From Prunella strophiata (taxonomy: Eukaryota > Chordata > Aves > Passeriformes > Prunellidae), in contig JAZBQD010000017.1 in NCBI GenBank assembly GCA_036583965.1, positions 24,338,385 to 24,402,384 on the forward strand: a DNA stretch of 64,000 nucleotides. Reading direction: 5' to 3'. The notes under the pieces were generated by a model that ran no database searches, was not told the origin of the DNA, and worked only from the letters and a program-made list of their open reading frames with translations. The translations under genes were made by a program, and so were the position numbers. Position 1 is the stretch's first letter; every line of letters begins with the position of its first letter. This document shows positions 21,624 to 35,100 of the stretch, one piece after another.

Positions 21624-21715
21624 CAAAGCAAAACAAAACAAAACAAAACAAAACAAAAAAAACCAACCAAAACAATAAAATAACCAAACAAAACAAAAAC
21701 AAAAACCAAAAAAAC
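21583..21715. repeat. Poly(A) followed by (AAAAC)n
   Basis: A run of about 38 A is followed by aaaac-type repeats and degenerate A/C-rich DNA. It has no recognisable retroposon body upstream, so I treat it as simple repeat rather than a retroposon tail. Confidence 0.85.
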
Positions 21716-24230
21716 AATGCAGAACCACTACAGTTATTTGGCTGAGCTGTGTGTTCTTTGCAGTACCCTAATTCCATCATTTCAATGGCACCACCTGTCA
21801 GAAAAATAACAATAAAGCCTTCATAATCTCTACTGACTTTACACTTAAGTAAGTTAATGGCTGACTCTGAAGAGATTCTCTAGCCTTGCAGCTCCTAAGA
21901 ATGTCATTATGAACCGTGGATGCACAGAACCCCTTCCCACTGAGCCACGAATCCTTATTTGTGGTGTTTATTTTAACATGAAGTTGTCATGATTGTTTGC
22001 ATGGAAAGTTTTGACATAAACTATTTTCCTTTTGTTGAAAATAAATGCCTGCTTCATAGGTTTAATTTGTAAGCTCTCCACTGCGAAGTCTGTCTTGATT
22101 TTTATGCCCTGGACAATGTCAGTAATGTTGTTGGGTTTATGTAGTAAACTAGAAGTATAACCCTTTTACAGCTTCCTACAGGTACTGCAGAAATTCCTAA
22201 TCATGCCTCAGCAACAGAGATCAGCACTAAGTTTGGAAAAGAAGCAGAAGTATTCACCAGACAAACTACTTTCCACAACAGCTCTAACTGGGAAGGAGGC
22301 AGAGTACAGCCAGACTGAATCCAGTCTCTTTACATGTGTAACCATATGTACAGAGGAACAACAATCTGGGACAATTAAAATACTTGCATGCTGTTTTCTG
22401 ATTATAGTTTGAAGAGATCCGAAATCTTCAGAGAACAAACTAGACACTGCCTCTGCAATGTGGAAATTTAATGAGGTTAAACACAACATTTGAAACTTTT
22501 CCAGGGTATATCTAATGATGCTCTTTTAGTGTATCTGGTTTAGAACCCAAATGCCAGGAGTGGATCACCTTTAAATCTGAACTCACAGTTCATCTAGTCC
22601 CTGTGATGGTCATCTTTGCCCTTCTTTGATAATTTTTGAAAGCTTTCATCTAGCTGAAGAGATTTATTTTGCTTGATTTATCTGTCTTTAAATTACAGAT
22701 GGCTTTCAGATTTAAACAGAGTCTGGGGCCAGAACTTATCAGAGATTCAGATGGCAGAAGGCAGGAGTGATATTTACCCCAAGCACTAAAGGAAAGAAGA
22801 AAATTCAAATATAATGGAGCAATACAGGCCCATACTACAGTCTTTCAAGCAAACTAAACATAACCACAAGAAAGAAGCTGAATTTGAAAGGCTTATGTTA
22901 AATACAGCCAGACAGGTTGCAAAGAGTTGCACATATTGCACTGGGACAGTGAGGTCCATTCTCACTAGAAATCTGTAAAACTCAATAAAATCTTTCTGAG
23001 ACTTCGTTCATTCCTGTGATAAGTGGTGCACATGCCACAACCAAGTCCAGCATCATAGCAGAATAGAGGATACCATGTTTGCACGGTAGCAATTTATTTC
23101 AGTTTGGACAGAATTTTTTTTTTACATTCCAACTGATTTTGCACTTCTGGCTTTGCTTCTGTCAACAGCTTCTTTCTCCACCAAGTTAGGGGGTGGGAAG
23201 TTTATACCCTTGCAGATAACATTTGCTAGGGCTGTGCTGCAGGCACCACTCTAACACCACAGGGGCTGAGTAATTCAAAGAAATGTGCTGACTCTGCTGA
23301 GATTTTCATTGAAGCAAGGGGAACCTTGTCCGTTAGTAGTTGGATGGGAAATGTCAGAATTAAATCAGTCAGTTTCTTGGTGCTTTAAGAGAGACTAATT
23401 GAAGAGAAATTTCATTTTCCCTTGAAAAAGAATGGAAAATTCTCTGCCTATCATTTGTGGAAGGATGATTTATTTTTTTCCAGCTCTGTCAGTCAGAGGA
23501 CCCTTGATACAAGTAGATTAATCAAAGACACTTTATCATCAATCACAGCTAAACAGTTTTAGAAGTGTTTTTCCCCGTGTCCCCAAACAAAAGACATTGT
23601 ATCATTATAACAGGACAAAACTATAACTTCAAAAGCAGAGCACAAATTCAGGTTTCATAGAAAAGAGGGGAAAAATCAACTTGGTAAACAAATTATTGAA
23701 TTTGTATTCACCTATCTCATTTTTGGTGTTAAACTATCTTTGGGTTTCAGAGATCATCACAGAGCTTTAATTAAATGTAATTTGAAATCTACAGTGCTGT
23801 GCTGAAGGCCTGTTCGGGATGGACAGCCTTTTGGACAATGGACATAAAGGGAAACAGACTTGTGTTTTTAAATGAACTTCCTAATGAAATTAAGTATTCT
23901 GCCCCTGGGTAACACATTTACCCTTCAGCCCTGACCCCCACAAATATACATGTAAAATTGCTTGAAGAATAAACACATTTGTTTCTGAAACTTCCTAGCC
24001 CAGTTTAGTGGCATGCATATTCATATCATTATTTTGAATCTAGGTCTGCACTTTTACTGTCTCAACAGCAGCAGATTTTATGATGTAAATTTATTCATTT
24101 CTACACTCAACTACCTGCTTAGGGGTTGCAGTTTTGCATTATTCCACTCAGTTGTAGGACAAGGTTTTTCACTTGCTCCTAAGTTGCAAACAATTTGAGG
24201 CAGATATTGTCTTGTTGGGTTTTGTCTGGT
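21716..24230. other. Unique DNA, no gene seen
   Basis: No gene or recognisable mobile element found in these 2.5 kb. Confidence 0.4.
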
Positions 24231-24282
24231 TTTTTTTTTGTTTGTTTGTTTGTTTGTTTGTTTTTGTTTTGTTTTGTTTTGC
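24231..24282. repeat. (TTTG)n / (TTTTG)n simple repeat
   Basis: A T-run leading into tttg and ttttg units. Confidence 0.9.
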
Positions 24283-26181
24283 TTTTTCATGTGCCAGTGT
24301 AGCTGTTGCACAGTGAAGTCAGGACCAAATCTTGGGGCTGCTGTGACCCTGCAATGGTAACATACTTTCGGCTCTGTAGCACAGTGCTTTTACTGATTAT
24401 TCCTCTATATCACCTCATCAGTTTTCTAGCAGTGTTTGTTTTTTTTACACTAATCTACCAAAGTTTCAGATTGAGGAGCCAGCACTTGAAATACAGTTCC
24501 AGCTTGCAGACTGGTGTGCTGTCCTTTAGAGGTGAAAAGGTCTCTCAGTGCTTTGCCACCTTGAGGACAAATGATTTTCAGATTGTATTTCCAAGAGTCA
24601 CCAGTCTAGACATTGTCACTTGCTTTATAAATAGGAAGTTAGGAGAGGAATTCTGCTTATGATGGAATACCTTTACTCTCATTGCATGCCATTAACCACA
24701 TTTCTACATATCAGTAAAAGCTGAAGGATGGGATGTGCCTACTCATAAATAGTTTTGATACTTCAAGGTTACATAAACCTTGCAGTGTGTCATGCAAATC
24801 TGAAGCATTTCCACATAAACAATCACCTCTACATATCCAGAAATTGCATGAAAGTTTTATGGAGGTTTTTCTCCTATTTGGCCTTCCTGTATTACTATTC
24901 TAATTACATTGTTAAAAGGACAATAGATGAACTGAATTCTGTACACATACATTCCTCCAGGCTCTGTGGAAAGAGCTCCTGCTCCTGAATTTGATGGACT
25001 GGACTCTGGCTGCCAGCCTTTGACAGGGCAGTGTATGGAGGTTCTGCACAGCATGTGGTTAAAATGAGGAAACTTCAGTACTTGTATCTGATTATATGCC
25101 TTTTGTGCTTTGTTGCTAGACATTGTGGAAGATCTTTCTTCCTCATTCTTTTGGTCTGTGGCCAAAGGAGAGTGGGGACTGTGTTCATGGCTTGTCAGGT
25201 TACTTTTATTGTCTCATCATTCCTCCCCAAGGATCCTTTCAGAGAGAGTCATTCACATCAGCCAGGCATCTGTTTTTTTGCCTGCCTGGTGGATATGTTT
25301 CCAATCTGCTTTGCTTAGTACATCCTCCCTGCACAGTATAAACCCAGGGAGGAGGAAAGTTGTAGCAATGTCATCAACATCCCTGATTCTCACAATCTGT
25401 TACCTCAAGATTTGTGGACATACAATTCCCATAAGAAGGAAAGACATCTGTTCAAATGTTTTCCTGACATTTTTGGAAGTCTATCTCAAAAAAAAAAAAA
25501 AAAATATTGTTCATCTTTTTTACCAGGCATACATGAGGTTGAAATTTCTGGTAGTTTCCATGGTTTCAGCTTTAAAGGGATAGTGCACAGAGTGTATTTT
25601 TATGAATCCTTTCATTTTGGCTTCCGGTTTTAATGTGATTTAAAGATAAGATAGGCTGACACGTGGGAGATTAGTAGTTCCTTTCTGGTCTACATACTTT
25701 GCTAGTGTAAGGAGTCACAGCTATGGACAGAAAGTACTTCTAGAAAAAGAATTGAATGGAATTAATATTTCGTACTGATAAGGTGGCTTCTTTGCTTCCA
25801 TGGTAAATGGCCACCAGCCCCAAAATTTGTTACAAACTATTGCATGACAATGTGCAAAGGGAAAACATAGAATCTTATGATTCATGGGTAATGTGGAGAT
25901 CAGCATTTCCAAGTTGATCCGCAGGATTTTGGACAGTGCTGACAAAGTTTGCTAATGATCATACCACACAGAGAATATGTTAGGACTGAAATAAAAGGGA
26001 GTTTGAACATCGGAAGTCTAGTTTTCTCTTCTTCTCAGACTATCTGAGTAACAATGACTCACTTAGTATTTAAACAACCAATGACAATATATTAGCTAAC
26101 TGAAAGCATTAAAATATGGAATAGAGATCTATAAACTACAGTTTCTACTAGTTGGTGAAGATAATTTAGAAATCAAATCAG
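24283..26181. other. Unique DNA, no supported gene
   Basis: Frames of 118 codons (24306-24662, plus) and 157 codons (25110-25583, plus) occur here. Neither resembles a known protein, and the second runs through an A-run at 25488-25504. I do not call them genes. Confidence 0.4.
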
Positions 26182-26727
26182 AGAATCATAGGATGGTCTG
26201 GGTCAGAAGGAACCTTAAAGATGATTTTGATCCAAGCTCCCTCCCATGGACAGGGACACCTTACACTAGACCATTTGGCTGAGCTCCAGTCAGACCTTGC
26301 AGGCAGGGAGCATCCATAACTTACCTGGACAACCCATGTCAGTGACTTACTACCCTCACAGTAAAGAATTTCCTCCTCATGCTTCATCTAAGCCTTCCCT
26401 CTTCTGATTTAAAGCTATTACTTTTTGTCTAATCAGTACATGTTCTTGAATGTAGCCTCATTCCACATCTGTCTTGTAGGCTCGCTTCATGTTCTGGAAA
26501 GCTGTAATTAGGTCACCCCAAAGCTTTCTCTTGTCCAGTCTAAACAATCACAATTCTCTTATTGTTTTCTGACATGAGACATGCTCTATCCTTGTCATCT
26601 TGGTGCCCCTTACCTGGACTTGCTTCAAGAAATCCATGTCCTTCCTCTGCTGAGACCCAGTGCTAGATGCAGTGTTCCAGGTGTGGTCTTGCCAGAGCAC
26701 AGTAGAGGGGAAGAATCACCTCCTTTG
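26182..26727 (-). repeat. CR1 retroposon, 3' portion, minus orientation
   Basis: The plus strand opens agaatcataggatggtctgg, followed by a cttaaagatgatt-like segment, then catggacagggacacctta and actagaccatttggctgagc. These are the conserved reverse-complement landmarks of the CR1 3' end. It continues through the end-of-ORF2 landmarks (gtgttccaggtgtggtctt, agtagaggggaagaatcacc). It is 5'-truncated, which is normal for CR1, and moderately diverged. Confidence 0.92.
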
Positions 26728-29700
26728 TGTAATTATATCTCTATAAAGCTTATGCATAATAGGGTATACTTTGGGGGGAGTATTAATGAAATTAATTAGT
26801 TGATGTTTGTGCATCCCAATGTGAAGTAGTAAATGAACATAAGCTATTGTTATTAACTTGCTTATTAAATTTCCTGTTCACACATGTCTTCTCACTATGA
26901 ACTTTTCCAGGTCAGCATTTCAACATTTTAGGAGCAAAATGACTGAATTATGTGATTCATAATCCAGTATGGGTGGCTACCTTTTGTTTTTGTATAAACA
27001 CCAACAAGTTCTTCGGGGCTTCTTTTTGTTCGTCCCACCCCCTCTTCCCTCTGCAACAGTTTTGATTTAGCTGTGAAACTGGAGGTTTAAGTCTTCAATT
27101 CATTACTATTCAGAAACTAGAAAGAAAATTTTTAAAGACATAAAACTTTACAATGTGAGAAAGAACAGATTAAATCTCAGTATGGGCATTAGGAAGTAAA
27201 AATGTAGGTTCTCTTTCAAGGTTTCTCTTGGGCACATACTTTACATTAACTTCTGGGCACCCATCCAAGTGTGAAATTTTGGCATTATATTTAAGAGATA
27301 CTTTGAAAGGGTAACAGGATCCAGAGATATTCAATTACTTTTATGTGAAAATGTTAGATTCAGTATTCACTCTGGCCCCCTATCTATGCCTTTGGAAGAA
27401 AACAAGTAGAGGAGGTTACAGACTAAAACCAAAACACATAAAGTAAAATCATTGCTGCAACTTTCACCCTTATTCAATGTAACATTGAAAATGGTTGTCA
27501 TTGGTTAAAGGTAACTTCACAAATCAGCTACCTTAAGGGGAAGAAATCAGGGAGCAACTTGTTATTAAAATTTATACAATCATTCAGGGCCCACAGCTAA
27601 ACTCTATAGAATATATTTTATTTCTTCTTTTAAAAATCAGTAACTAGTAAACATGAGAGTCAGGAACATCTTTTTTTTTCTCCCTTTTCTGCTTTTTTTT
27701 TTTCTGCTTTTTTCTCCTTATTCTAAAAATTTCTACATATTGGAAATCTAAAATTATCTCAGAGACTTGGCTTGTTCTAGTTTTCTGATTTCTGATATGA
27801 CATGGTCAGAATGAAGCTCTAATCCACATCACAATGAAATACTAACTTTCATCCAATTATCTCAAAGATTTTAACCAATTTGTAAAGTATCACAGTTTTC
27901 TGTGAAGGTCTACATAAATAGCCATTTTTCATAGAGTATATGTGAAACATATAAGGCTTAAATGCCTTGTTCAACAGTATAAATATCCTTTCTGAGAAAG
28001 CTGGAGTAGATATGAAAAATTTTTTCTGACCTTTTTTTTTTCATGCTAACTACTCCCTTTCCTATAGACAAACATGAATTAAAAATACAAAATAAAACCA
28101 AACAAAAAACTCCCAAAAACATCAAATGCAAACAAACAAATTACAAACCCCACAAAACCCCCCACATTTAATGACTAATACTGATGACTTTGGAAAAGTC
28201 ACATTCTGCAATTTATTCAGTGTTTTTTATCAGTTCGACTGTGCTTTTTTTAAGCAAAACTGTCTTTTTTTAAGAGCTATACATTCCCCCCGCCTTCTAT
28301 TTTTTTTTTTTTATTACCTCCTTTCTCCTTTCTCTCAGCTATGAATGCAAACACTTTATGATAAATGGTGAAAAGTAGTTTTCCTGCTGTTACGGGCTTT
28401 GCTTCTAACTTTGCAGTGTCCTTATATCTCAGTAAGGCAATATGGAAAATTACTTGAAGTCACTTTGCGCGTTGTGCTTAGTGTTTTGTCATTACTGAAG
28501 AAAATAACAATTTAGGCTATTTTGTTCATCTGTAAAGACTATTTGCATTCATATTTTCTGTATCAATGTGTTTCCTGAATCATCTAAACTGATTTATAGA
28601 GGTGCCTGAAGAAATGCCATCTTTATCTCAACATGTTTATGTAAAGTAGGCTCAGTGCTAAACTTTATACAACTGATAAACTGTATTCGTTCTCACCTCA
28701 AATTTAATGAAGATGAGAAAGATAAATGTGTAAAAGCTTGAAGTCTTTCCTTCTTTATGATTTGACTAGCTGGTCTGGAAATTTTTCTTGGGGTTTTCAG
28801 TCTTTTTTATTGTACTTGAGCAGAGCCATTAGTTCTACATTTGTTTGGGTTTTTCTGTTTGGGTAGTTTGTTTTTTGCTTTGCAGCATGGCCTATGTTAT
28901 ATTTTGTTAATCAAACTTTGTGCTCTTGTTTTCACTGTAGATATTGGTTGCTTGTAATGAAAATGCTGGGCAGGGGATACTAAATTTGAAAATCTTTGTC
29001 AGCTTTGTTCAAAGTTAACTTACATGCCATCAGTATGTTTTCAGTATGTTTTAATTGTATTGTCTTTGTTTACTTTTATTTATTACCTTGTCTGCGTGAA
29101 TTGGTAAAATTGGACAGAAAAGTAAACAAATTTATTCTGAGTCTTTCATTAGACATAAGAAAAGTGGGGTGTGACTCAAAGTCATTAAAATTTTCAGTTT
29201 TGGGGATGTCAGAGTAGAATAGTTGTTTCTTGAAATTTCCAGGTTTTGTTTTCAGGGAAAGTTCATATATGTGTGATAATCAGGAAGATAAAATGTTCTT
29301 TCTTAAGGTATCAGGTGTGGCATAAAACAAGAAAATGAACTTTTAATTTGATGTCTTTAATATTTCTGGATTTTAAAGTAGATGTCCCCAAATGGTCAAA
29401 ATCTTTGAGTCTCTGAACTGAGTCTAGGGAACTCACCTTCAGCTTCTGCCTGTTTCTGCATTTTATGTGATGTTCTTGCCTTTGTAGAAATAGATATACA
29501 GCCCTCCTTGGTGTATTAGAGTTGGTTTAGAAAATGGGAACTTTAGAAAAAATCATCTAGGGAAAGAATGTGCCTTAGCTAGAGCTCTGATTGAAATCAG
29601 TAAAAAATATTAATAATTCATCAGTTATTGAATTAAATCTGGTCGTTGGCCAATACTGAAGCAAAGTAAAACTGGGGCTGTGTCTAATTCTGATTGTTAT

Positions 29701-31005
29701 GTCCAATTGTGATGGCTCTTTGTAGTGACACAGTAATGTCATTTTTTGCTCAGATGACCTACTTTTTGCTGTAACTTATTAGCAAAGGTAATCAGTGTTA
29801 ATGATGACTGTATCATTGACAATAACTCACTGCTTATTTTAGGGGTAATTAGTGCTAACCTTATTAGAGAAATGCTAATAATTGGCAGTTAATAATTTTC
29901 AGGCTCTTCAGTAGAGCACAGTAACCTTGCAGAAGTTGATCATGCAAGGGCAATAGGGTCAAAACAACTTAAAGAGAAACTGTAACTGGTTGATGAGATC
30001 AAAGGGGTGCAAAAAGTTCAGTCCACTAGCATGCATTAATAAAATACAGAAGGAAATAAACTTGTAATTAAATTTTGAATTGAGTTAAAGGTACTTGAAC
30101 CAAATCTTGAGCTGGTGGAAAATATAGATTAATGAGTAAAGTTAGTATTTTCAGGTCTCTAAGACATTATTTGGGTGAGATGATATAACTTTATTTCCAC
30201 CAAAATATGCAGGTAGTTAATGAATAAGGATACACAAAAGCTAGAGTGATGTGAGTAATATCCCAAGCCTTTAAACCTCACCAAGACATTCCCTTGACTG
30301 TGGTATATTTGGAGGGACCACTGTGTAGTACAAGGGTTTAATTTGTGTTTAGGGCTTTTTGGATTGCTAAGGAGATTACAATGGTCAAGTAGTAAGCTCC
30401 TGTAGCTCCTGCAAGCCATTTATCTGTGATTTATCCAGACTGAGGGATCCCAAAGAGGCTGAACAAACAGGCCCATGGAGTGGGCAGCCTACGAACGAGT
30501 GGAATATGTTATGGAGAAATAAAAACTGGAACATGTGCTTAGACACTTCCCTGCATGTTGCTGAATTCACAGAATAGACCTGGTCCTCTAGAGATTTAGA
30601 TGTAATACCTGGGAAGTTAGGGGGCTGTTTTCAAGGCATAAAGCAGTCCTTAACAGTTCTTCCATTAGTTTGGCATTCTCCTCCACTAATTCTGATCTTT
30701 GTCACTGTAGTACAAGCCAGTGATGACTCCAATGCAGGTGATGTTATGGGAGTGCAGAAAGGAGTTCCAGACACATAAGACCAGGCCAGGGCCCTGCTTT
30801 TTAATATTTGCTTTCGCAACCACAATCAGGAACATTTTTTGAACGTAGTGTAGGAAACATTGTAGGTATGCTGTCCCAGTGTTTTCTGAGGAAACCAGAA
30901 TGATCTTAGTAAAACATTTCTGATAACTGCAACCAACATAGAGCTTAAACTCTGAGTTGTATTTGAATCATCAGGGTAGTCGGGAATGATGCTGAGGACT
31001 CTCAT
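26728..31005. other. Unique AT-rich DNA, no gene seen
   Basis: No coding evidence. The stretch near 29735-29960 is rich in TAAT/ATTA words and looks like vertebrate conserved non-coding DNA, but I cannot test conservation. Confidence 0.4.
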
Positions 31006-31345
31006 CTTTGAAGAGGTAAGAAGGGTGCAGCTGATTACAGATCAGTTTACCTTACCTTGATAACTGGGAAGATGATGGAATAAATAATCTTTGAAAATTT
31101 TACAGGCACATGATGGAAAAGAAGGTAATCAGTTATGACTAGTAAGTAGTTAGCATGGATTCATAGGGGGGAAGTCTTGCTTGACCAAATCTGTAATCCT
31201 GTGACCTGGTAGATGAGGGATATTCACCGTAATTTACATGACAAAACAATGTATAAACCCAAACCCACCTAACTCATTTTAAAGCCCCATTGTTGCTATT
31301 GATCCCTGCAGCAAGTTTTTGACATAGATTATGTCTGCAAACACA
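31006..31345 (+). repeat. Decayed CR1 reverse-transcriptase segment
   Basis: The text ataactgggaagatgatgga, then caggcacatgatggaaaaga and agcatggattcat, with ggggaagtcttgcttgacca and ggtagatgaggg, follows the order of the CR1 ORF2 reverse-transcriptase coding region. It lacks a continuous frame and ends near agtttttgacata, the degenerate equivalent of the AFDT coding segment. An old, truncated copy in the plus orientation. Confidence 0.65.
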
Positions 31346-31558
31346 AAGTACTGTCTCATTTACAACTATTGATCAGAAGTGCTTCACTACAAACAGTGGA
31401 ACTGCAGAAGCAGAAACTTCTGAGTAACTTCTTTTGAGAAGTTACTGATACCAACTATTTGCTTTGTAAAGCAATTCTATTGTTTACCTTGTTTACATTC
31501 ACTTTTCATTTTACAAGGGAGCAAAAATTCATCCAGCTGCAGTTATTTCATATAGGTC

Positions 31559-32119
31559 TGTACTAGTCTGAAAACAAACCAAAGCAATGTTCCAAGTCAG
31601 AGCTACAATTTAATGGGAAAATTAAAGTAAAGGCAGAAAACACTGGCTTCGACTGACAGAGTCTGGGTACAACCTGACACCCTGTTTGTCAGGGTGGTGG
31701 TAGCAGTTCGATTAAATGGTGGCTGCAGTCCTCTTGAAGTGATAGATGTGGTTTTGCTGAAGCAGTGGTCTGGTAGATGGGTCTGGTCTTCCTCAGAAGG
31801 TCTGGTGGTGGTCAGGTAGCTCCCGTCCTCTGGGAATCCAAGTAGGTGAGGCTTCTTGTGATGTGCTCTCAGATTATGTCCAGGTAGGAATGCTTGGTTC
31901 CTCCTCTTAGGTGGAGCATCTCAAAATGGGATGATGTAATTTTATGAGTCCTGCAGTGAGACCTTGATGGTCTATTAGCAGAAGATATCCCTCAGAGAGA
32001 GCTATCAGGGATGAGTCATGGAAGAGATAAAGAGCACTGCCCCACCTGGTGTTAACATCTTATGAAAATGGTGATAGAATACATACTTTTGGTTGCATCT
32101 TGCATTGTAACCTAAGACA
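31559..32119 (-). repeat. Solo LTR with 4/5 target duplication
   Basis: The plus strand starts tgtactagtctgaaaac and ends gtaacctaagaca, giving TG and CA termini. The flanks aggtc (31554-31558) and aagtc (32120-32124) match at 4 of 5 bases, which suits ERVL-type integration. The body (gacagagtctgggtacaacc, and gtgcagtgctctttatctc in the other strand sense) matches an LTR family I recall from songbirds. Minus orientation is preferred because that reading gives the plausible U3-to-U5 order. Confidence 0.75.
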
Positions 32120-35100
32120 AAGTCAAAAACCTTGGCATGAACTCCACTGCATTTTAATTTTCCAACAATATGTGTGTACTCCTATGGAAGAAAGTTACAA
32201 ATGGGTAGTTAAAAAAATCCCATGATGATCAAGATTATTTGTGTAGATTCATAATCCTATGAGGATGATGAACATTTTCTCTTATTTAGAGAGATGATGG
32301 GAAAAGTGACTCTGTCCTGCAGGCTTATAGCTTTCTAGTGCAGTCCATGCTCAGGCAAAGTAAATTTGGTTTGGATCTACCTCAAATGGAAATTCAATCC
32401 CATAGTCAGTGTTAATTGCACAAGTGGATTATATGTGGGCACAACTAGTCATTCTGAATGAATAATACATTTTGTAATGCTCATTGTTTCCTGTCAGTAT
32501 TCTCTGAATGTGTTTTGGGAAGCAAATTATCACAGTGATAGTCAGCTGACCAAAGTCTCTCACCTGTTTTCTGAAGGCTGATGAGGATATTGTGGGTTTG
32601 CCTACAGAAAGCAGAGAAACTTTTCTACTACTAATTAGTTATTAGAAAAGGTAATATATGTAACTGCTTCAAGTGGTGGGATTCAGAGCATGTAAAGAAA
32701 TTCTGAGCTTTATTTACAAATAAGCCCTACTAGAAGGGCACTGGAAGAGAAATGCAGGATAAATTTCTTTTTGTTTTTTGTGGGTTTTTTTGCGGAGGTT
32801 TTGTTGGGTTTTTTTTGCAGTTTTTTGTGGGTTTTTTTTGGTAGTGTCTTTTACACAGCCAAATAGAAATTTGTCATGTAAGAATAGAAAGGAAGTAAAA
32901 TTAAGGCTTTTTCCTGTAACATAGAGGATATGTGATGGCCCACACCATTTCTGATGAACTACACAAATTTAGGCCTTCATGGCTTACAAGTAATTTAGTG
33001 CATCTTTTCCTGAAAGAAAAGGTTACAGGTTTTTTGTTTTCAAGTGCAGAACAAAAACTTCGCAAGACTTATTGAGCAGTAATTGACATCCCAATTAATG
33101 CATAGCTCAGAGAGGATTAAAGATATGCCAAGATGTGCCTTGATATGCCAAGGTCTTTCCTGAGGAAAGGCAAGTTTAATACTGTTCTTATCAATGCGCA
33201 AAAGGGAAATATTTTCATTTATATTCTAAGACATCTTTGTGAAATGTGTCCATTCTGCAGACAATTGGTACTGGTAGATATAATGCTGATAGATATCCTG
33301 ATTTACATTTTATCCATTGCCCTTTACAACCTTTTTCAGGTGTTATTCAAATTTGAGCAAAAAATAAAGGCAATCTTAATTCTTTTTTTTTTTTTCTCTT
33401 GAGAGTCACTCTAGAAATTTGGAGACTAGGGCAATGTTTCAGTGGTGACATTTGGTGCTGCTCCTTGACCACCTATGCTTAAAGAATTAACATACATCCA
33501 GATTTTTACTGTTAGAAATGTCTAGACTGGGGAGTTTTTTGCTTCAAAAAAAGCTTGTCTCTGTGCTGACTTCAGACCTGTAACTTAAATTCCCAGAATT
33601 TAAATTACTTATGCAAATGAAACGTTGATGGTGAAGCTTATGCTGGCCTGATGATTAAAAGTGGATTTTAAATTCTACAGGCAGAAATGTCCTAGTAGTT
33701 ATTTTCTCAGAAACTGAGAACAAAGCTCTATTATTTTTTATAATTTCCAATTTATAGCCCAAAATTTTGCTAGCATTTCTGCATGTCCCTCTGGGATATT
33801 TTGTAGATGTTGCACAAATAAGACATTTCTACTGTATTCCTGGTAAGTACATACCATGAGGACATCTATGCTTTGCTGTAACAGGAAAATTTGAAAAAAG
33901 AGGGCTTGGTAAGTGCTGGATATGTATTAGGGTTTTTTTATGGCAAAAAGAGACTACTCTCAAGTATCTTAATAAGGTAGGGGCTTGTTTCTGATTTCTC
34001 CAGCATGGCTGAGTCCCTGGAAAGAGAATGGACAACTTTCACTTTTGTTTAAGTGATGTCTCTCTGCTATAGCTCACTGAGTAATCCTGGGTAATGTACA
34101 ATTTATTGACCATTTGGAGGCTGCTGGGGTTTTGAAACCTGTTTAACAGACATCTCAAAGCAGCAGCTCTCCCATAATAATATTACTGTAATACTGCTGC
34201 AATACAGCAGAGTGCTTTTGCTGTAATGATGTACAATGGAAAATGTGGTGCAGGCCTGAAAATAACCAAGGGAACTCATAAAATATTATTTAACCTTTTG
34301 TTAATTTAAAGGCTCCAGTATTATCTAATTTATTTATTATGTGACGAAAGTAGCTGAAGTCAATTACACCATGGGTTGTGAGATCTGTATGTGAGCTTCA
34401 GGTCTGCCATAAATTATGGATATTGAAAGGCTGGGATGTAAGCTTTTAAACCTGCCCCTAAAAGCTGACAGGGTATAGCTTAATTTGCATTAGTGACAGA
34501 TATTGCAGTTCAAATGAAAAGATAAAAATAATTTGAAGCTGTGGTCAATCCCACTGCACAGTCTGTTTAGAAACCATGGGTCTAAGTCTTTGGTCTTTCA
34601 TTAGCAATTTCCAGAGTAATCTATTGGAGTTTTTGCATAAATAATTATGAATATTCTTTTTAAAGCATTAAAAAAAAACCACCTCTTTTCAAAAGATCTA
34701 TTGTTTTGCACGTTTTAATGGGATGTTACATTAAGTACAAGCTGCAATAGCAAGCATGAACTATGTAAATCTGTCAAAGTCAGTTTGCTCTGATATTCTA
34801 GAGAATGAGTATCAGATTTAGAATGGCTGAAGAGAAGAAGGGCTCCTTGGACAGGGACTCTCCAAGGTGCAGAGAGGCACCACAAATAACCTTTTGCATA
34901 AGAAATCAGTTGCAGCATTCAAAAGATCAGGAAGTGTTTGAATGATGTGGAATTTCAGTCCCTGGCCCGTCACTACCAGGTGTTATTAACTGCTGCAGAG
35001 CACCGAAATGCAAGCCCACTCATAAGCTGTGTGTGATCTATAGTCCAGAAGGGAAAGTTTCCTGCTGGTCAAGATATAGTAGCAGATTTACTTACAGTAA

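Noticed and set aside
21536..21745. Lysine/asparagine-rich frame
   Set aside because: It is the translation of poly(A) and (AAAAC)n.
25110..25583. 157-codon plus-strand frame
   Set aside because: It is the longest frame outside the provirus, but it has no recognised domain and ends by reading through an A-run.
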